Origin: Archaeoglobus sp. JdFR-24
GTDB lineage: Archaea; Halobacteriota; Archaeoglobi; Archaeoglobales; Archaeoglobaceae
Assembly (NCBI GenBank): GCA_002011215.1
Contig: MTML01000063.1
Location: 1-9,295, forward strand
Direction of reading: 5' to 3'
DNA: 9,295 nucleotides
The position numbers and the translations under genes were made by a program. This document shows positions 1-6,518 of the stretch, piece by piece (within the stretch, counting starts at the first letter, position 1; each line of letters starts with the position of its first letter). The notes under the pieces were generated by a model, which was not told the DNA's origin, ran no database searches, and was given only the letters and a program-made list of their open reading frames with translations.

Positions 1-147
1 GCAGTTCAGATATTTGGAGGGTATGGGTTCAGCAAGGAGTACGATGTGGAGAGGTACTACAGGGATGCGAGAGTCGGGACGATTTATGAGGGGACTAGCG
101 AAATACAGCGATTGATTATTGGTAGAAGGTTGGCTGGAAAACTTTAA
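1..147 (+). CDS. Acyl-CoA dehydrogenase, C-terminal end (partial)
   Basis: The reading frame is open from the first base and ends at TAA 145-147, giving the last 48 residues of a protein that starts outside the window. The fragment carries the C-terminal signature of flavin-dependent acyl-CoA dehydrogenases: an [11 protein letters not shown] segment, then a YYRDAR segment, then [14 protein letters not shown]. In this family that region packs against FAD and the partner subunit, and the enzyme introduces the alpha-beta double bond of acyl-CoA with electrons passed to an electron-transfer flavoprotein. An acyl-CoA ligase follows on the same strand 128 bases later, which fits a fatty-acid or carboxylic-acid oxidation locus. 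The family call is firm; chain-length specificity cannot be told from the tail. Confidence 0.92.
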   Translation, partial: AVQIFGGYGFSKEYDVERYYRDARVGTIYEGTSEIQRLIIGRRLAGKL

Positions 148-184
148 ATATTTATTTTTATTTATATATTGATTTTATTGATTT
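148..184 (+). terminator. T-rich stretch after the dehydrogenase, possible terminator
   Basis: Immediately after the stop codon there are several T runs (TTTATTTTTATTTATATATT and onwards) without a clear hairpin. Archaeal RNA polymerase often terminates on oligo-T tracts, so this could end the dehydrogenase transcript. It is also simply AT-rich intergenic DNA, so confidence is low. Confidence 0.35.
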
Positions 185-209
185 GACCATGTGCAGGAGA
201 ACTAAAAAA

Positions 210-226
210 CCAAAATTTTTAATAAT
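210..226 (+). promoter_or_regulatory. Candidate archaeal promoter (BRE/TATA) for the acyl-CoA ligase
   Basis: An A-rich CCAAAA segment followed by TTTTTAATAA resembles an archaeal BRE plus TATA box. A start of transcription about 26 bases downstream would fall near 246 and leave a leader of roughly 30 bases holding the ribosome-binding site at 263-269. The region has other AT-rich stretches, so the exact element is uncertain. Confidence 0.4.
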
Positions 227-262
227 TAAGAAATAATCATCACACATAACCTATTAAAACCA

Positions 263-269
263 GGAGGTG
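263..269 (+). promoter_or_regulatory. Shine-Dalgarno site of the acyl-CoA ligase
   Basis: GGAGGTG is a strong match to the archaeal anti-Shine-Dalgarno tail. It lies six bases before the ATG at 276 and nine before the second ATG at 279. It also lies close to an ATG at 272, but that one is in another frame and too near the site. This supports 276 or 279 as the start. Confidence 0.8.
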
Positions 270-275
270 GCATGA

Positions 276-1889
276 ATGATGGAACATCCATTAACTCTGC
301 AAAATTTTCTTGAACGGGGGAGAAAACTTTTCGGGAAAAAGGAAATTGTTTCCAGAGAAGCAGATGGAACTCTTTTCAGATATAATTATCGTGAGTTTTA
401 TGATAGAGTTTGCCAGCTTGCAAACGCCCTTGAAGAGCTTGGAGTAAAAAAAGGAGACAGAGTTGGTACTTTTGCATGGAATACTCACAGGCACCTTGAA
501 CTTTACTTCGCTCCACCCTGCATGGGAGCTGTATATCATACAATAAATATCCGACTGTTTCCTGATCAGATCGCATATATAATCAACCATGCCGATGACA
601 AGGTTCTCTTTGTTGATTCAGACCTTGTACCATTAATCGAGAAACTTAAGGATAACCTTAACGTGAAAAATTTTGTGATAATGGGAAAAGAGAAAAGTTA
701 CGACTCAAAGCTTGACGCATACGCATACGAGGATTTCATTTCCGGGAAACCGAAGACCTACGAATGGCCAGAACTGGATGAGTGGGATACTGCCGGTACT
801 GCTTATACATCAGGAACTACTGGATTGCCAAAAGGTGTAGAATATTCCCACAGAGGGCTTGTACTGCATTCAATTGTGGCTGCACTTCCAGATATGATGA
901 ACTTGAGCGAGAGAGATAACGTCCTTCACATCGTACCCATGTTTCATGCAAATGCATGGAGCATTCCCTTTGCTGCAACAATGGTGGGAGCAAAGCAGGT
1001 TTTCCCCGGTCCTCAGCCCACACCCAAAGATCTGGTTGAACTGATGAGAAATGAAAAAATTACGTACACTGCTGGAGTTCCGACAATATGGCTTATGGTC
1101 TACCAGTTTTTGAAAGAAAATCCAGAGTTAAAGCCTGATACCCTGAAGGAGGTTATTTCTGGTGGTTCAGCCCCTCCAGTAGCACTCATAAAAGCTTTCA
1201 GAGAGGAGTTCGATATCGAAATCATACATGCATACGGTTTGACTGAAACAACACCTCTTGTAACACTTAATCGACCCAAAAGCTATTTGGAGCTGAATGA
1301 TGATGCATATTACAACCTTAAAACAAGTCAGGGCCTGATAGCCCCACTTCTTGAGATGAAAATAATCAAAGATGATGGAACTGAAGTCCCATGGAATGGC
1401 CAGGAAATGGGAGAATTGCTTGTGAAAGGGCCGTGGATTGCAAAAGAGTATTTCAAAGATCCTGAGAAAACCAAAGAGAAGTTTACTGAAGATGGCTGGT
1501 TCAGGACAGAAGACATTGCAGTCATCGACAAGGAGGGTTACATTAAAATTGTTGACAGAGTAAAGGACGTCATAAAGAGTGGTGGAGAGTGGATTTCCAG
1601 CGTTGATCTTGAGAATACGCTGATGGCCCATCCAGCTGTGGCTGAAGCTACTGTTATAGGAATAGAGCATCCTAAATGGCAGGAAAGGCCTTTAGCATGC
1701 GTTGTTCTGAAGCCAGAATATAAAGACAATGTTACAAAAGGAGAACTCATCGAATTTCTAAGACCAAAGTTTGCAAAATGGTGGTTACCAGATGACATAG
1801 TGTTCATCGATTCCATTCCGAAAACGAGTGTTGGTAAATTCGACAAGAAAGTTCTCAGAGAGAAGTTCAAAGATTACTACAAAAGTTGA
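276..1889 (+). CDS. Fatty-acyl-CoA synthetase (AMP-forming acyl-CoA ligase)
   Basis: This 537-residue protein has the full set of adenylate-forming enzyme motifs, and its length is normal for medium- or long-chain acyl-CoA ligases. Visible are the phosphate-binding loop YTSGTTGLPKG (177-187), the A5 motif YGLTETTP (320-327), the A7 motif GWFRTED (407-413), the hinge region DRVKDVIKSGGEWIS (427-441), and the C-terminal A10 motif PKTSVGKFDKK (515-525) with the likely catalytic lysine K521. The enzyme would activate a carboxylic acid to an acyl-adenylate and then to acyl-CoA, in the cytoplasm. It resembles the AlkK-like medium-chain branch, but the substrate cannot be fixed by eye. The start is set by the GGAGGTG site; the second codon is also ATG, so the protein may begin at 279. 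The neighbouring acyl-CoA dehydrogenase fits a beta-oxidation role. Confidence 0.93.
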   Translation: MMEHPLTLQNFLERGRKLFGKKEIVSREADGTLFRYNYREFYDRVCQLANALEELGVKKGDRVGTFAWNTHRHLELYFAPPCMGAVYHTINIRLFPDQIAYIINHADDKVLFVDSDLVPLIEKLKDNLNVKNFVIMGKEKSYDSKLDAYAYEDFISGKPKTYEWPELDEWDTAGTAYTSGTTGLPKGVEYSHRGLVLHSIVAALPDMMNLSERDNVLHIVPMFHANAWSIPFAATMVGAKQVFPGPQPTPKDLVELMRNEKITYTAGVPTIWLMVYQFLKENPELKPDTLKEVISGGSAPPVALIKAFREEFDIEIIHAYGLTETTPLVTLNRPKSYLELNDDAYYNLKTSQGLIAPLLEMKIIKDDGTEVPWNGQEMGELLVKGPWIAKEYFKDPEKTKEKFTEDGWFRTEDIAVIDKEGYIKIVDRVKDVIKSGGEWISSVDLENTLMAHPAVAEATVIGIEHPKWQERPLACVVLKPEYKDNVTKGELIEFLRPKFAKWWLPDDIVFIDSIPKTSVGKFDKKVLREKFKDYYKS

Positions 1890-1966
1890 TAACTTTCAGA
1901 AGTGCTATAGTTGTGCTAACTAAGTTCGTCATAACACAAGTAATCAGCAGACAAACCTGCAAGAAA

Positions 1967-3793
1967 CTAACCAAGCCTCCTGAAATAACCAAAATCCGGT
2001 TTGTGAGCTTTAACATACCCTCCTTTATTTTTAGCATAATTGTAAAAAGAATACAGTAGGGTCTTTCTATTTGAATCTACAAGAAAGGATTTCTCGTTCC
2101 CGATGACAATTAATTTCCTTCTCGCCCTTGTAACCGCAACATTGAATCTTTTTCTGTCACACGCAAACCTCAAATCTTTTGTGGCTGTTGTCGAAAAAAC
2201 GATTAGATCTTTCTCTCTACCCTGAAAGGCATCGACTGTATTAACCTCAGGTATTGTCCGGTTAACAGTCCAAAAACCGGAATCTTTTATAATCCGCAAA
2301 ATCATATTTTTCTGAGCTGTATAGGGTGTGATAATCCCTATTTCATCAGAGCTCATCCCACATGAAATGAATGCTTCGACAATGTCTTTCACCATAATTG
2401 CTTCATCTAAATTATATTTGCTCCCCCCTCCCTGTTCAGAGCTTTCAAGGGATAGAAACACGACCGGTCGATCTGGATCAAGGATGTTATAAAGTGGATG
2501 ATTTTGATTCGGATTTATCTCAAGCTTTATTGACTTACAGTTAGCATGAGCCTTTATTCCACCCCCATAAACGTATTCACCAGAAAAATTTATTATAGTT
2601 TCATTACTTCTGTAGTGGTTTCTGAGCCATACAGGCGGTTTATCTTTTGAATAGAAAAAGTTGAACGCACTGTATGAAACCGAATTCCTGCACGTTCTCA
2701 GAACTGGAGGGAGCTGGAATGGATCTCCAACCAGAACGGCTGATGGTGAGCTCCTGATGGCAAGCAAAGCAGAAGAAATCAGAGACTGGCTGGATTCATC
2801 AATCAGAACGAGATCAAATTCATGATCAAGAAGTGGATTCATCGCACTTTTAATAAGCGTGGAACCAACTATTTTTGCATTCCTCAGAATCTTGTACCCC
2901 TCTCTTTCTATTGCTCTCGATTTTTCAGATATCTGCGACAGAAAACTGTCGATACCTTCATCAATTTCTTCAATCTCTTCAGCCTCATCAGTTCTACCCT
3001 TCACTCTTTTTTGCCTACTTATTTTTTTTATCGCAAGAGATTCGAGAGATAGTCTTCTCACATCTGAAGACATTTTAGATTGTGTCCCAACCCTTACAAC
3101 ACCAGTTTGTTCCAAAAAATCCTTCCCGAATTCACAAATTTTTTCAAGAGCGTTATCTACCGCCCTGTTTGTGTGAGATGTTATCAGAACTTTTTTTCCT
3201 TCTTCGGCAGCCATTCTGGCAGCGTGTGCTATGAAAGTTGTTTTTCCGGTTCCTGGGGGACCAATAACCATCGCCAGCTCATCATCTCCAAGAGAAAGTG
3301 ACGCATTGACAGCCTGTGTTTGAAATTCATCAAGTCCTCTGTACCTTTTACCCCTGCCAGAATACACTTTCACCACAGGCAATGGCTGATCATCAAACTC
3401 ATCAATAACCGACAACTGCAGATCATAAGATATCAGATTTTCCATCTCAATAAGCGATACCTCTCCATAAGGTGGTTCAGAAAGAAGTTTCAAAAAAGAA
3501 AGAAATTCTCCACCTTTTCCAGACTTTCTGACTCTGAGAGATTTTATAACATAGCCAAGTTCAACCAAACCGTCTTCCAAGTTCTGTGGGATTTCATCAT
3601 CACTTTCAAAATAACCAAGCAGTATGCCTTCAGATAATTTCCTTGGCAGTTTAAGAGCACATATGCCCTTCTTAATATTGAGTATATCACCTGAAAAGGT
3701 TCCTCTCTTCTGCACTTCCTGTTTCAATAATTTTTTCTCCTTCTCAAGTATTGTTCGCAGTTTTTTTAGCTTTTCCTGCTGTTTAGTATTCAT
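1967..3793 (-). CDS. SF1 helicase of the UPF1/DNA2/Sen1-like group
   Basis: This 608-residue protein has all the usual superfamily 1 helicase motifs in order: a Q-motif region LDEFQTQAV (154-162), Walker A GPPGTGKT (178-185), motif Ia SHTNRAVDN (206-214), motif II LIDESSQ (330-336, D332 and E333), motif III VGDPFQLPP (355-363), motif IV HYRSNETI (393-400), motif V NTVDAFQGREKD (518-529) and motif VI VAVTRARRKL (552-561). It is expected to be an ATP-driven 5'-to-3' helicase or translocase on DNA or RNA. Residues 1-30 are rich in Lys, Glu and Leu and look like a coiled coil. A charged, Glu-rich insertion at about 262-300 falls where the stalk/1B subdomain sits in relatives. I see no nuclease or iron-sulphur cysteine cluster. 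Its own gene-proximal signals (GGTGGTGAA at 3803-3811) support the ATG at 3793. DNA repair and RNA surveillance are both possible. Confidence 0.9.
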   Translation of the reverse strand: MNTKQQEKLKKLRTILEKEKKLLKQEVQKRGTFSGDILNIKKGICALKLPRKLSEGILLGYFESDDEIPQNLEDGLVELGYVIKSLRVRKSGKGGEFLSFLKLLSEPPYGEVSLIEMENLISYDLQLSVIDEFDDQPLPVVKVYSGRGKRYRGLDEFQTQAVNASLSLGDDELAMVIGPPGTGKTTFIAHAARMAAEEGKKVLITSHTNRAVDNALEKICEFGKDFLEQTGVVRVGTQSKMSSDVRRLSLESLAIKKISRQKRVKGRTDEAEEIEEIDEGIDSFLSQISEKSRAIEREGYKILRNAKIVGSTLIKSAMNPLLDHEFDLVLIDESSQSLISSALLAIRSSPSAVLVGDPFQLPPVLRTCRNSVSYSAFNFFYSKDKPPVWLRNHYRSNETIINFSGEYVYGGGIKAHANCKSIKLEINPNQNHPLYNILDPDRPVVFLSLESSEQGGGSKYNLDEAIMVKDIVEAFISCGMSSDEIGIITPYTAQKNMILRIIKDSGFWTVNRTIPEVNTVDAFQGREKDLIVFSTTATKDLRFACDRKRFNVAVTRARRKLIVIGNEKSFLVDSNRKTLLYSFYNYAKNKGGYVKAHKPDFGYFRRLG

Positions 3794-3802
3794 TAAACTG
3801 TG

Positions 3803-3811
3803 TTCACCACC
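3803..3811 (-). promoter_or_regulatory. Shine-Dalgarno site of the helicase
   Basis: On the minus strand GGTGGTGAA lies nine bases upstream of the ATG at 3793. It fixes this start; the frame upstream is open only as far as a TAA at 3848-3850 and contains no ATG, GTG or TTG. Confidence 0.65.
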
Positions 3812-3820
3812 CGTTTTTAA

Positions 3821-3847
3821 AATACTTTTGAGCTCTTTGAATCCCTT
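3821..3847 (-). repeat. 27-base direct repeat, copy A (upstream of the helicase)
   Basis: These 27 bases are identical, in the same orientation, to 4810-4836 inside thrC. On the minus strand the copy begins AAGGGATTCAAAG and ends CAAAAGTATT. Here it is non-coding, lying between a candidate TATA element (CATAAAAG, 3845-3852) and the helicase ribosome-binding site. Two of the next three bases on one side also match (29 of 30), and after that the similarity stops. Confidence 0.9.
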
Positions 3848-3852
3848 TTATG
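3845..3852 (-). promoter_or_regulatory. Candidate TATA element for the helicase
   Basis: CATAAAAG on the minus strand would place transcription start near 3822, giving a leader of about 30 bases that contains the GGTGGTGAA site. A second A/T element, TTTTAAAA at 3815-3822, would place the start at the ATG itself and exclude the ribosome-binding site, so it is less likely. Confidence 0.35.
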
Positions 3853-3898
3853 CCAGTGTGTGAGCAAACAACCCCGTAAAAATTCAAGATAGCTGAAC

Positions 3899-4288
3899 TC
3901 AGCAATCAAGTCTTCGCACAAGATCATTAACCCTTTTTTCTATTTCTATGAAAACAGCTTCATAAACTTCTCTATCCTTACCGGCTGGATCTTCTATCTC
4001 CCATCTCTCAACAGTTTTCTCAGTAGGTATGAGAATGCAACCAGCCATACCACACACAGTTACAAAATAGTCAAATTTGTTAAGATTGATCTCAGTGATG
4101 GTAACTGGTTTCTTTTTGCTAACGCTATAACCTTTCTCCTCCAGCAAGGAAACAACAACTTCATCAATTTTCTCAGCCCTTTTCACTCCCGCACTTTCAG
4201 CTCTGCATTTTTGCGAAATTCTGTTGAATATCGATTCGGCCATGACACTCCTGCACGTATTGTGAACACATATAAAAAGAACATTCAT
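3899..4288 (-). CDS. arsC: ArsC-type arsenate reductase (low-molecular-weight phosphatase fold)
   Basis: The 129-residue protein begins MNVLFICVHNTCRSVMAES, which contains the CX5R(S) phosphate/arsenate-binding loop (C7 to R13). It also has VCGMAGC (C79 and C84), matching the pair of resolving cysteines of thioredoxin-coupled arsenate reductases, and the late ED-P segment (E99, D100, P101) that supplies the general acid. These features favour reduction of arsenate to arsenite over a plain protein-tyrosine phosphatase. The frame is open further upstream to 4333, but the TATA element at 4311-4318 lies about 26 bases before the ATG at 4288, and the CX5R loop normally begins within ten residues of the N terminus, so 4288 is chosen. 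No arsenite pump or ArsR regulator is visible nearby. A phosphatase role remains the alternative. Confidence 0.85.
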   Translation of the reverse strand: MNVLFICVHNTCRSVMAESIFNRISQKCRAESAGVKRAEKIDEVVVSLLEEKGYSVSKKKPVTITEINLNKFDYFVTVCGMAGCILIPTEKTVERWEIEDPAGKDREVYEAVFIEIEKRVNDLVRRLDC

Positions 4289-4310
4289 TATACACTCATA
4301 TTGGCTTAAT

Positions 4311-4318
4311 CTTTTATA
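4311..4318 (-). promoter_or_regulatory. TATA box of arsC, leaderless start
   Basis: TATAAAAG on the minus strand is a near-ideal archaeal TATA box. Its centre is about 26 bases from the ATG at 4288, so transcription should begin at or next to the start codon. No Shine-Dalgarno-like sequence precedes that ATG. Confidence 0.65.
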
Positions 4319-4353
4319 TACATTACCCCACAATATACATTTTCCACGTACAT

Positions 4354-5556
4354 CTATAATGCACTTCTTATAGCTTCAAGATCCGCATCTACCTCAACCG
4401 GTTTTCCACAAACCTTTATCACCACCTCAGGGTCCTTGAGAAGATGCCCGGTTGTTATGCATACAACACTCTCACCCCTTTCAATTAACCCATCATGCAT
4501 GAGCTTTATAAAGCCGGCAACAGAAGCTGCTGATGCAGGTTCAACACCTATTCCTTCCTTTGATGCTAGTATTCTCTGAGCATCAATAATTTCAGAATCA
4601 GAAACCTCCAGAGCCATACCTTTTGACTCATATATCGCTACGAGAGCTTTTCTTGCATTAACTGGCTGACCGATCCTTATAGCTGTCGCTATTGTTTCAG
4701 GATTTTTTACAGGTTCGATATCATTTATGAAAGATCTGAAAGCCCGGAAGATTGGATTCGCTCCCTCGGCCTGAACCCCCGTCATTTTTGGAATGTTATC
4801 TATTAGCCCAATACTTTTGAGCTCTTTGAATCCCTTGTAGATCGCCGATATATTTCCGGCATTTCCTACTGGAAGAATTATTCTGTCAGGCGCATATCCA
4901 AGCTCATCAACGATTTCAAAAGCGATGGTTTTCTGTCCTTCAAGCCTGAAGGGGTTTACGGAGTTGAGGAGGTAAAATCCTTCATCCTCACTTATCTTTC
5001 TCACAAGAGATAACGCTTCATCAAAATTTCCTCTAATTCCTATAACCCTTGCACCATGCATAAGGGCCTGAGCCACCTTTCCAAGAGCTACCTTTCCAGC
5101 AGGAAGGAGTACATAGGCTTTTAAACCAGCCTTTGCTGCATACATTGCCATTGATGCAGAGGTGTTTCCAGTTGATGCACATGCAACCGCCCTTTTTCCA
5201 AGCTCAATAGCCTTTGTAACTCCGACAGTCATACCCCTATCCTTGAATGAGCCTGAGGGGTTCATTCCCTCATGCTTGACGAATACCTTAACACCACCCT
5301 CCCCATACCTCTCCCTGAGATAATTTGCTCTGTAAAGGGGCGTTCCTCCTTCAAATAAGGATACGGGCTTTATCTTCACAGGAAGTAGGCAAGCATATTT
5401 CCACACATGCGGGTTGCTCCCATCAAATTTGAAATTAACTTCAACACTTTCAAAATCTATGGATACATCCAGCAATCCCCCACAGGAGGAGCATGTGTAA
5501 ATGTCTTCCTTATCAAAAGTATAACCACAGTCAATACACCTCAAAACATACTCCAT
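4354..5556 (-). CDS. thrC: Threonine synthase
   Basis: This 400-residue PLP enzyme converts O-phosphohomoserine to threonine and phosphate. The N terminus carries a zinc-ribbon of four cysteines (C7, C10, C22, C25), usual in archaeal-type threonine synthases. The PLP lysine is K105 in SGSFKDRG (101-108). A STGNTSAS loop (128-135), a GNAGN phosphate-binding loop (231-235) and a late EPASAAS segment are also as in the family. The ring of PLP-fold motifs is complete, so the gene appears functional. The frame is open to an ATG at 5619, but that lies upstream of the TATA element at 5580-5587, and the zinc ribbon starts right after the ATG at 5556. Codons 241-249 (KGFKELKSI) are exactly the 27 bases repeated upstream of the helicase. 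Cysteate synthase is a close paralogue and cannot be fully excluded. Confidence 0.92.
   Translation of the reverse strand: MEYVLRCIDCGYTFDKEDIYTCSSCGGLLDVSIDFESVEVNFKFDGSNPHVWKYACLLPVKIKPVSLFEGGTPLYRANYLRERYGEGGVKVFVKHEGMNPSGSFKDRGMTVGVTKAIELGKRAVACASTGNTSASMAMYAAKAGLKAYVLLPAGKVALGKVAQALMHGARVIGIRGNFDEALSLVRKISEDEGFYLLNSVNPFRLEGQKTIAFEIVDELGYAPDRIILPVGNAGNISAIYKGFKELKSIGLIDNIPKMTGVQAEGANPIFRAFRSFINDIEPVKNPETIATAIRIGQPVNARKALVAIYESKGMALEVSDSEIIDAQRILASKEGIGVEPASAASVAGFIKLMHDGLIERGESVVCITTGHLLKDPEVVIKVCGKPVEVDADLEAIRSAL
4810..4836 (-). repeat. 27-base direct repeat, copy B (inside thrC)
   Basis: This copy covers exactly codons 241-249 of thrC (KGFKELKSI), just after the GNAGN loop. It is the likely original, since it is part of a conserved open gene, while the copy at 3821-3847 is non-coding. 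Confidence 0.9.
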
Positions 5557-5579
5557 GAAGGGTGGTGTAATCCTAAGAA

Positions 5580-5587
5580 TATATAAA
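5580..5587 (-). promoter_or_regulatory. TATA box of thrC, leaderless start
   Basis: TTTATATA on the minus strand, within AAATTTATATATTC, is centred about 27 bases before the ATG at 5556. Transcription should therefore start at the initiation codon, and no Shine-Dalgarno site is present. This is the main reason for rejecting the longer 5619 start. Confidence 0.6.
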
Positions 5588-5844
5588 TTTTCCAAGAACA
5601 TTGTTTTAGTAGATATCAAGATTATTAAATCTTTAATTTTGTAAATATAATTTTCTACACCCTATTTTTCCCAATAAACCATACCTGCTTCTGAACTCTG
5701 TTAATTTTCATCGGTTTATCGTTTTTATTTCAGATTTACTTTATTTTAAGTGTTTTTTCCAATACAATTTTCTTTTTCTACAGATATTTTGCAATATCGA
5801 GGCTATTCAAACTGTTTTAGGAAATTACCAAATTATAATCCCAT

Positions 5845-5860
5845 CCAAAAATTTTAAATA
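5845..5860 (+). promoter_or_regulatory. BRE/TATA promoter of the ATPase-GTPase-roadblock-V4R operon
   Basis: CCAAAAA followed by TTTTAAATA (5852-5860) is a good archaeal BRE/TATA combination. Its centre lies about 26 bases before the ATG at 5883, predicting a leaderless operon transcript. It is the only clear promoter before the five-frame operon, so it probably drives all of it. Confidence 0.65.
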
Positions 5861-5865
5861 CTATG

Positions 5866-5876
5866 ATGATTATCAT
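5866..5876. promoter_or_regulatory. Small palindrome at the operon start, possible operator
   Basis: ATGAT-T-ATCAT is a perfect five-base inverted repeat around one base, between the TATA element and the predicted transcription start. A protein bound here could block initiation. The element is short and could occur by chance in AT-rich DNA. Confidence 0.25.
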
Positions 5877-5882
5877 GAGACG

Positions 5883-6518
5883 ATGATTTCTAACACCCAA
5901 GTAATAGATTTTCCAACTGGATCAAATATTATGATATTAGGTCCTCCATTGATAGGAAAAAGTAAATTCGCCAGGATGATTTTCAGAGAAGAGATCAAAA
6001 AAGGTTCAGGTGGCATTTATGTAACAACCAAAGATACACCAGAGGAGTTGATGGAATGGTTTGGAGATATTGAATTCAAGATCATAGATTGTGTCACTAA
6101 AATTGCCATCCCAGATGTTCAGGATACTGACTCCATAAAGCGAGTTTCAAGTCCAATAGATTTAACCGGAATTTCAGTTGGTATTAACAAATTTCTCGAA
6201 GGATACATAAGAGGGGGAAAAGAGAATGTGATAGTTGTTTTCGATTCACTTTCAAACCTTTTAATGTATTCGAATCTGCAAACTGTATTCAGATTCTTAC
6301 ATGTCTTAACAACCAGAATAAAGACCTCTAAAGCAAAGGCCATGTACATAGTTGAACAGGGAATGCACGATGATATGACGATAACAACATTGAAACAGAT
6401 ATTTAATGGTTTTATAGAGTTCAAAGAGGAGAATGATAAGATATATCTCCGTTTTACGACGCCTAAAATGAGAAACGGTTGGAAGGAATTTTTTTTAGAT
6501 GATAAGGGGGGTGATTAA
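5883..6518 (+). CDS. KaiC/RecA-like ATPase, compact single-domain form
   Basis: This 211-residue protein resembles the RAD55/KaiC-like branch of RecA-fold ATPases. Walker A is GPPLIGKS (20-27), and the Walker B strand is VIVVFDSLS (116-124) with D121. After strand two it has YVTTKDTPEE, where KaiC-type proteins usually carry a pair of catalytic glutamates; here the positions are K50 and D51, so ATP turnover may be slow or altered. It is shorter than typical KaiC-domain proteins (about 230-250 residues) and lacks the N-terminal GxxxLDxLL segment. It is cytoplasmic, with no signal or membrane segment. The ATG at 5883 is supported by the promoter spacing. The next gene starts directly after its stop codon and carries a degenerate copy of the same fold, so the two may pair. 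The molecular target is unknown. Confidence 0.8.
   Translation: MISNTQVIDFPTGSNIMILGPPLIGKSKFARMIFREEIKKGSGGIYVTTKDTPEELMEWFGDIEFKIIDCVTKIAIPDVQDTDSIKRVSSPIDLTGISVGINKFLEGYIRGGKENVIVVFDSLSNLLMYSNLQTVFRFLHVLTTRIKTSKAKAMYIVEQGMHDDMTITTLKQIFNGFIEFKEENDKIYLRFTTPKMRNGWKEFFLDDKGGD
6506..6515 (+). promoter_or_regulatory. Shine-Dalgarno site for the GTPase fusion gene
   Basis: GGGGGGTGAT matches the archaeal 16S tail and sits within the last codons of the upstream ATPase gene, three bases before the ATG at 6519. The TAA of the upstream gene abuts this ATG, so translation is probably coupled. Confidence 0.6.

Larger units (their letters stand above)
5557..5882. other. Divergent intergenic region between thrC and the ATPase-GTPase operon
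   Basis: These 326 bases contain no convincing gene on either strand. The ends hold the two divergent promoters described separately. The middle (about 5620-5840) is very AT-rich with several T runs, and shows one weak inverted pair, ATAAACC at 5674-5680 with GGTTTAT at 5713-5719. I see no tRNA, riboswitch or CRISPR-like structure. Confidence 0.7.

Noticed and set aside
1167..1670. Open frame on the minus strand within the acyl-CoA ligase
   Set aside because: It is fully covered by a gene with all family motifs on the other strand. The translation has no recognisable domain.
4289..4333. Longer arsC start at the ATG at 4333
   Set aside because: It spans the TATA box, and the CX5R loop normally begins about seven residues from the N terminus, as it does from 4288.
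3821..4836. Integrated element bounded by 27-base attachment sites
   Set aside because: The interval holds only arsC and half of an intact thrC, with no integrase or tRNA, so an att-site reading is not supported.
5557..5619. Longer thrC start at the ATG at 5619
   Set aside because: The extension of 21 residues lies across and upstream of the TATA element at 5580-5587, and the zinc-ribbon N terminus begins at 5556.
5674..5719. Inverted pair ATAAACC / GGTTTAT in the intergenic region
   Set aside because: Only seven bases, with a 32-base spacer in AT-rich DNA. It is not distinguishable from chance.
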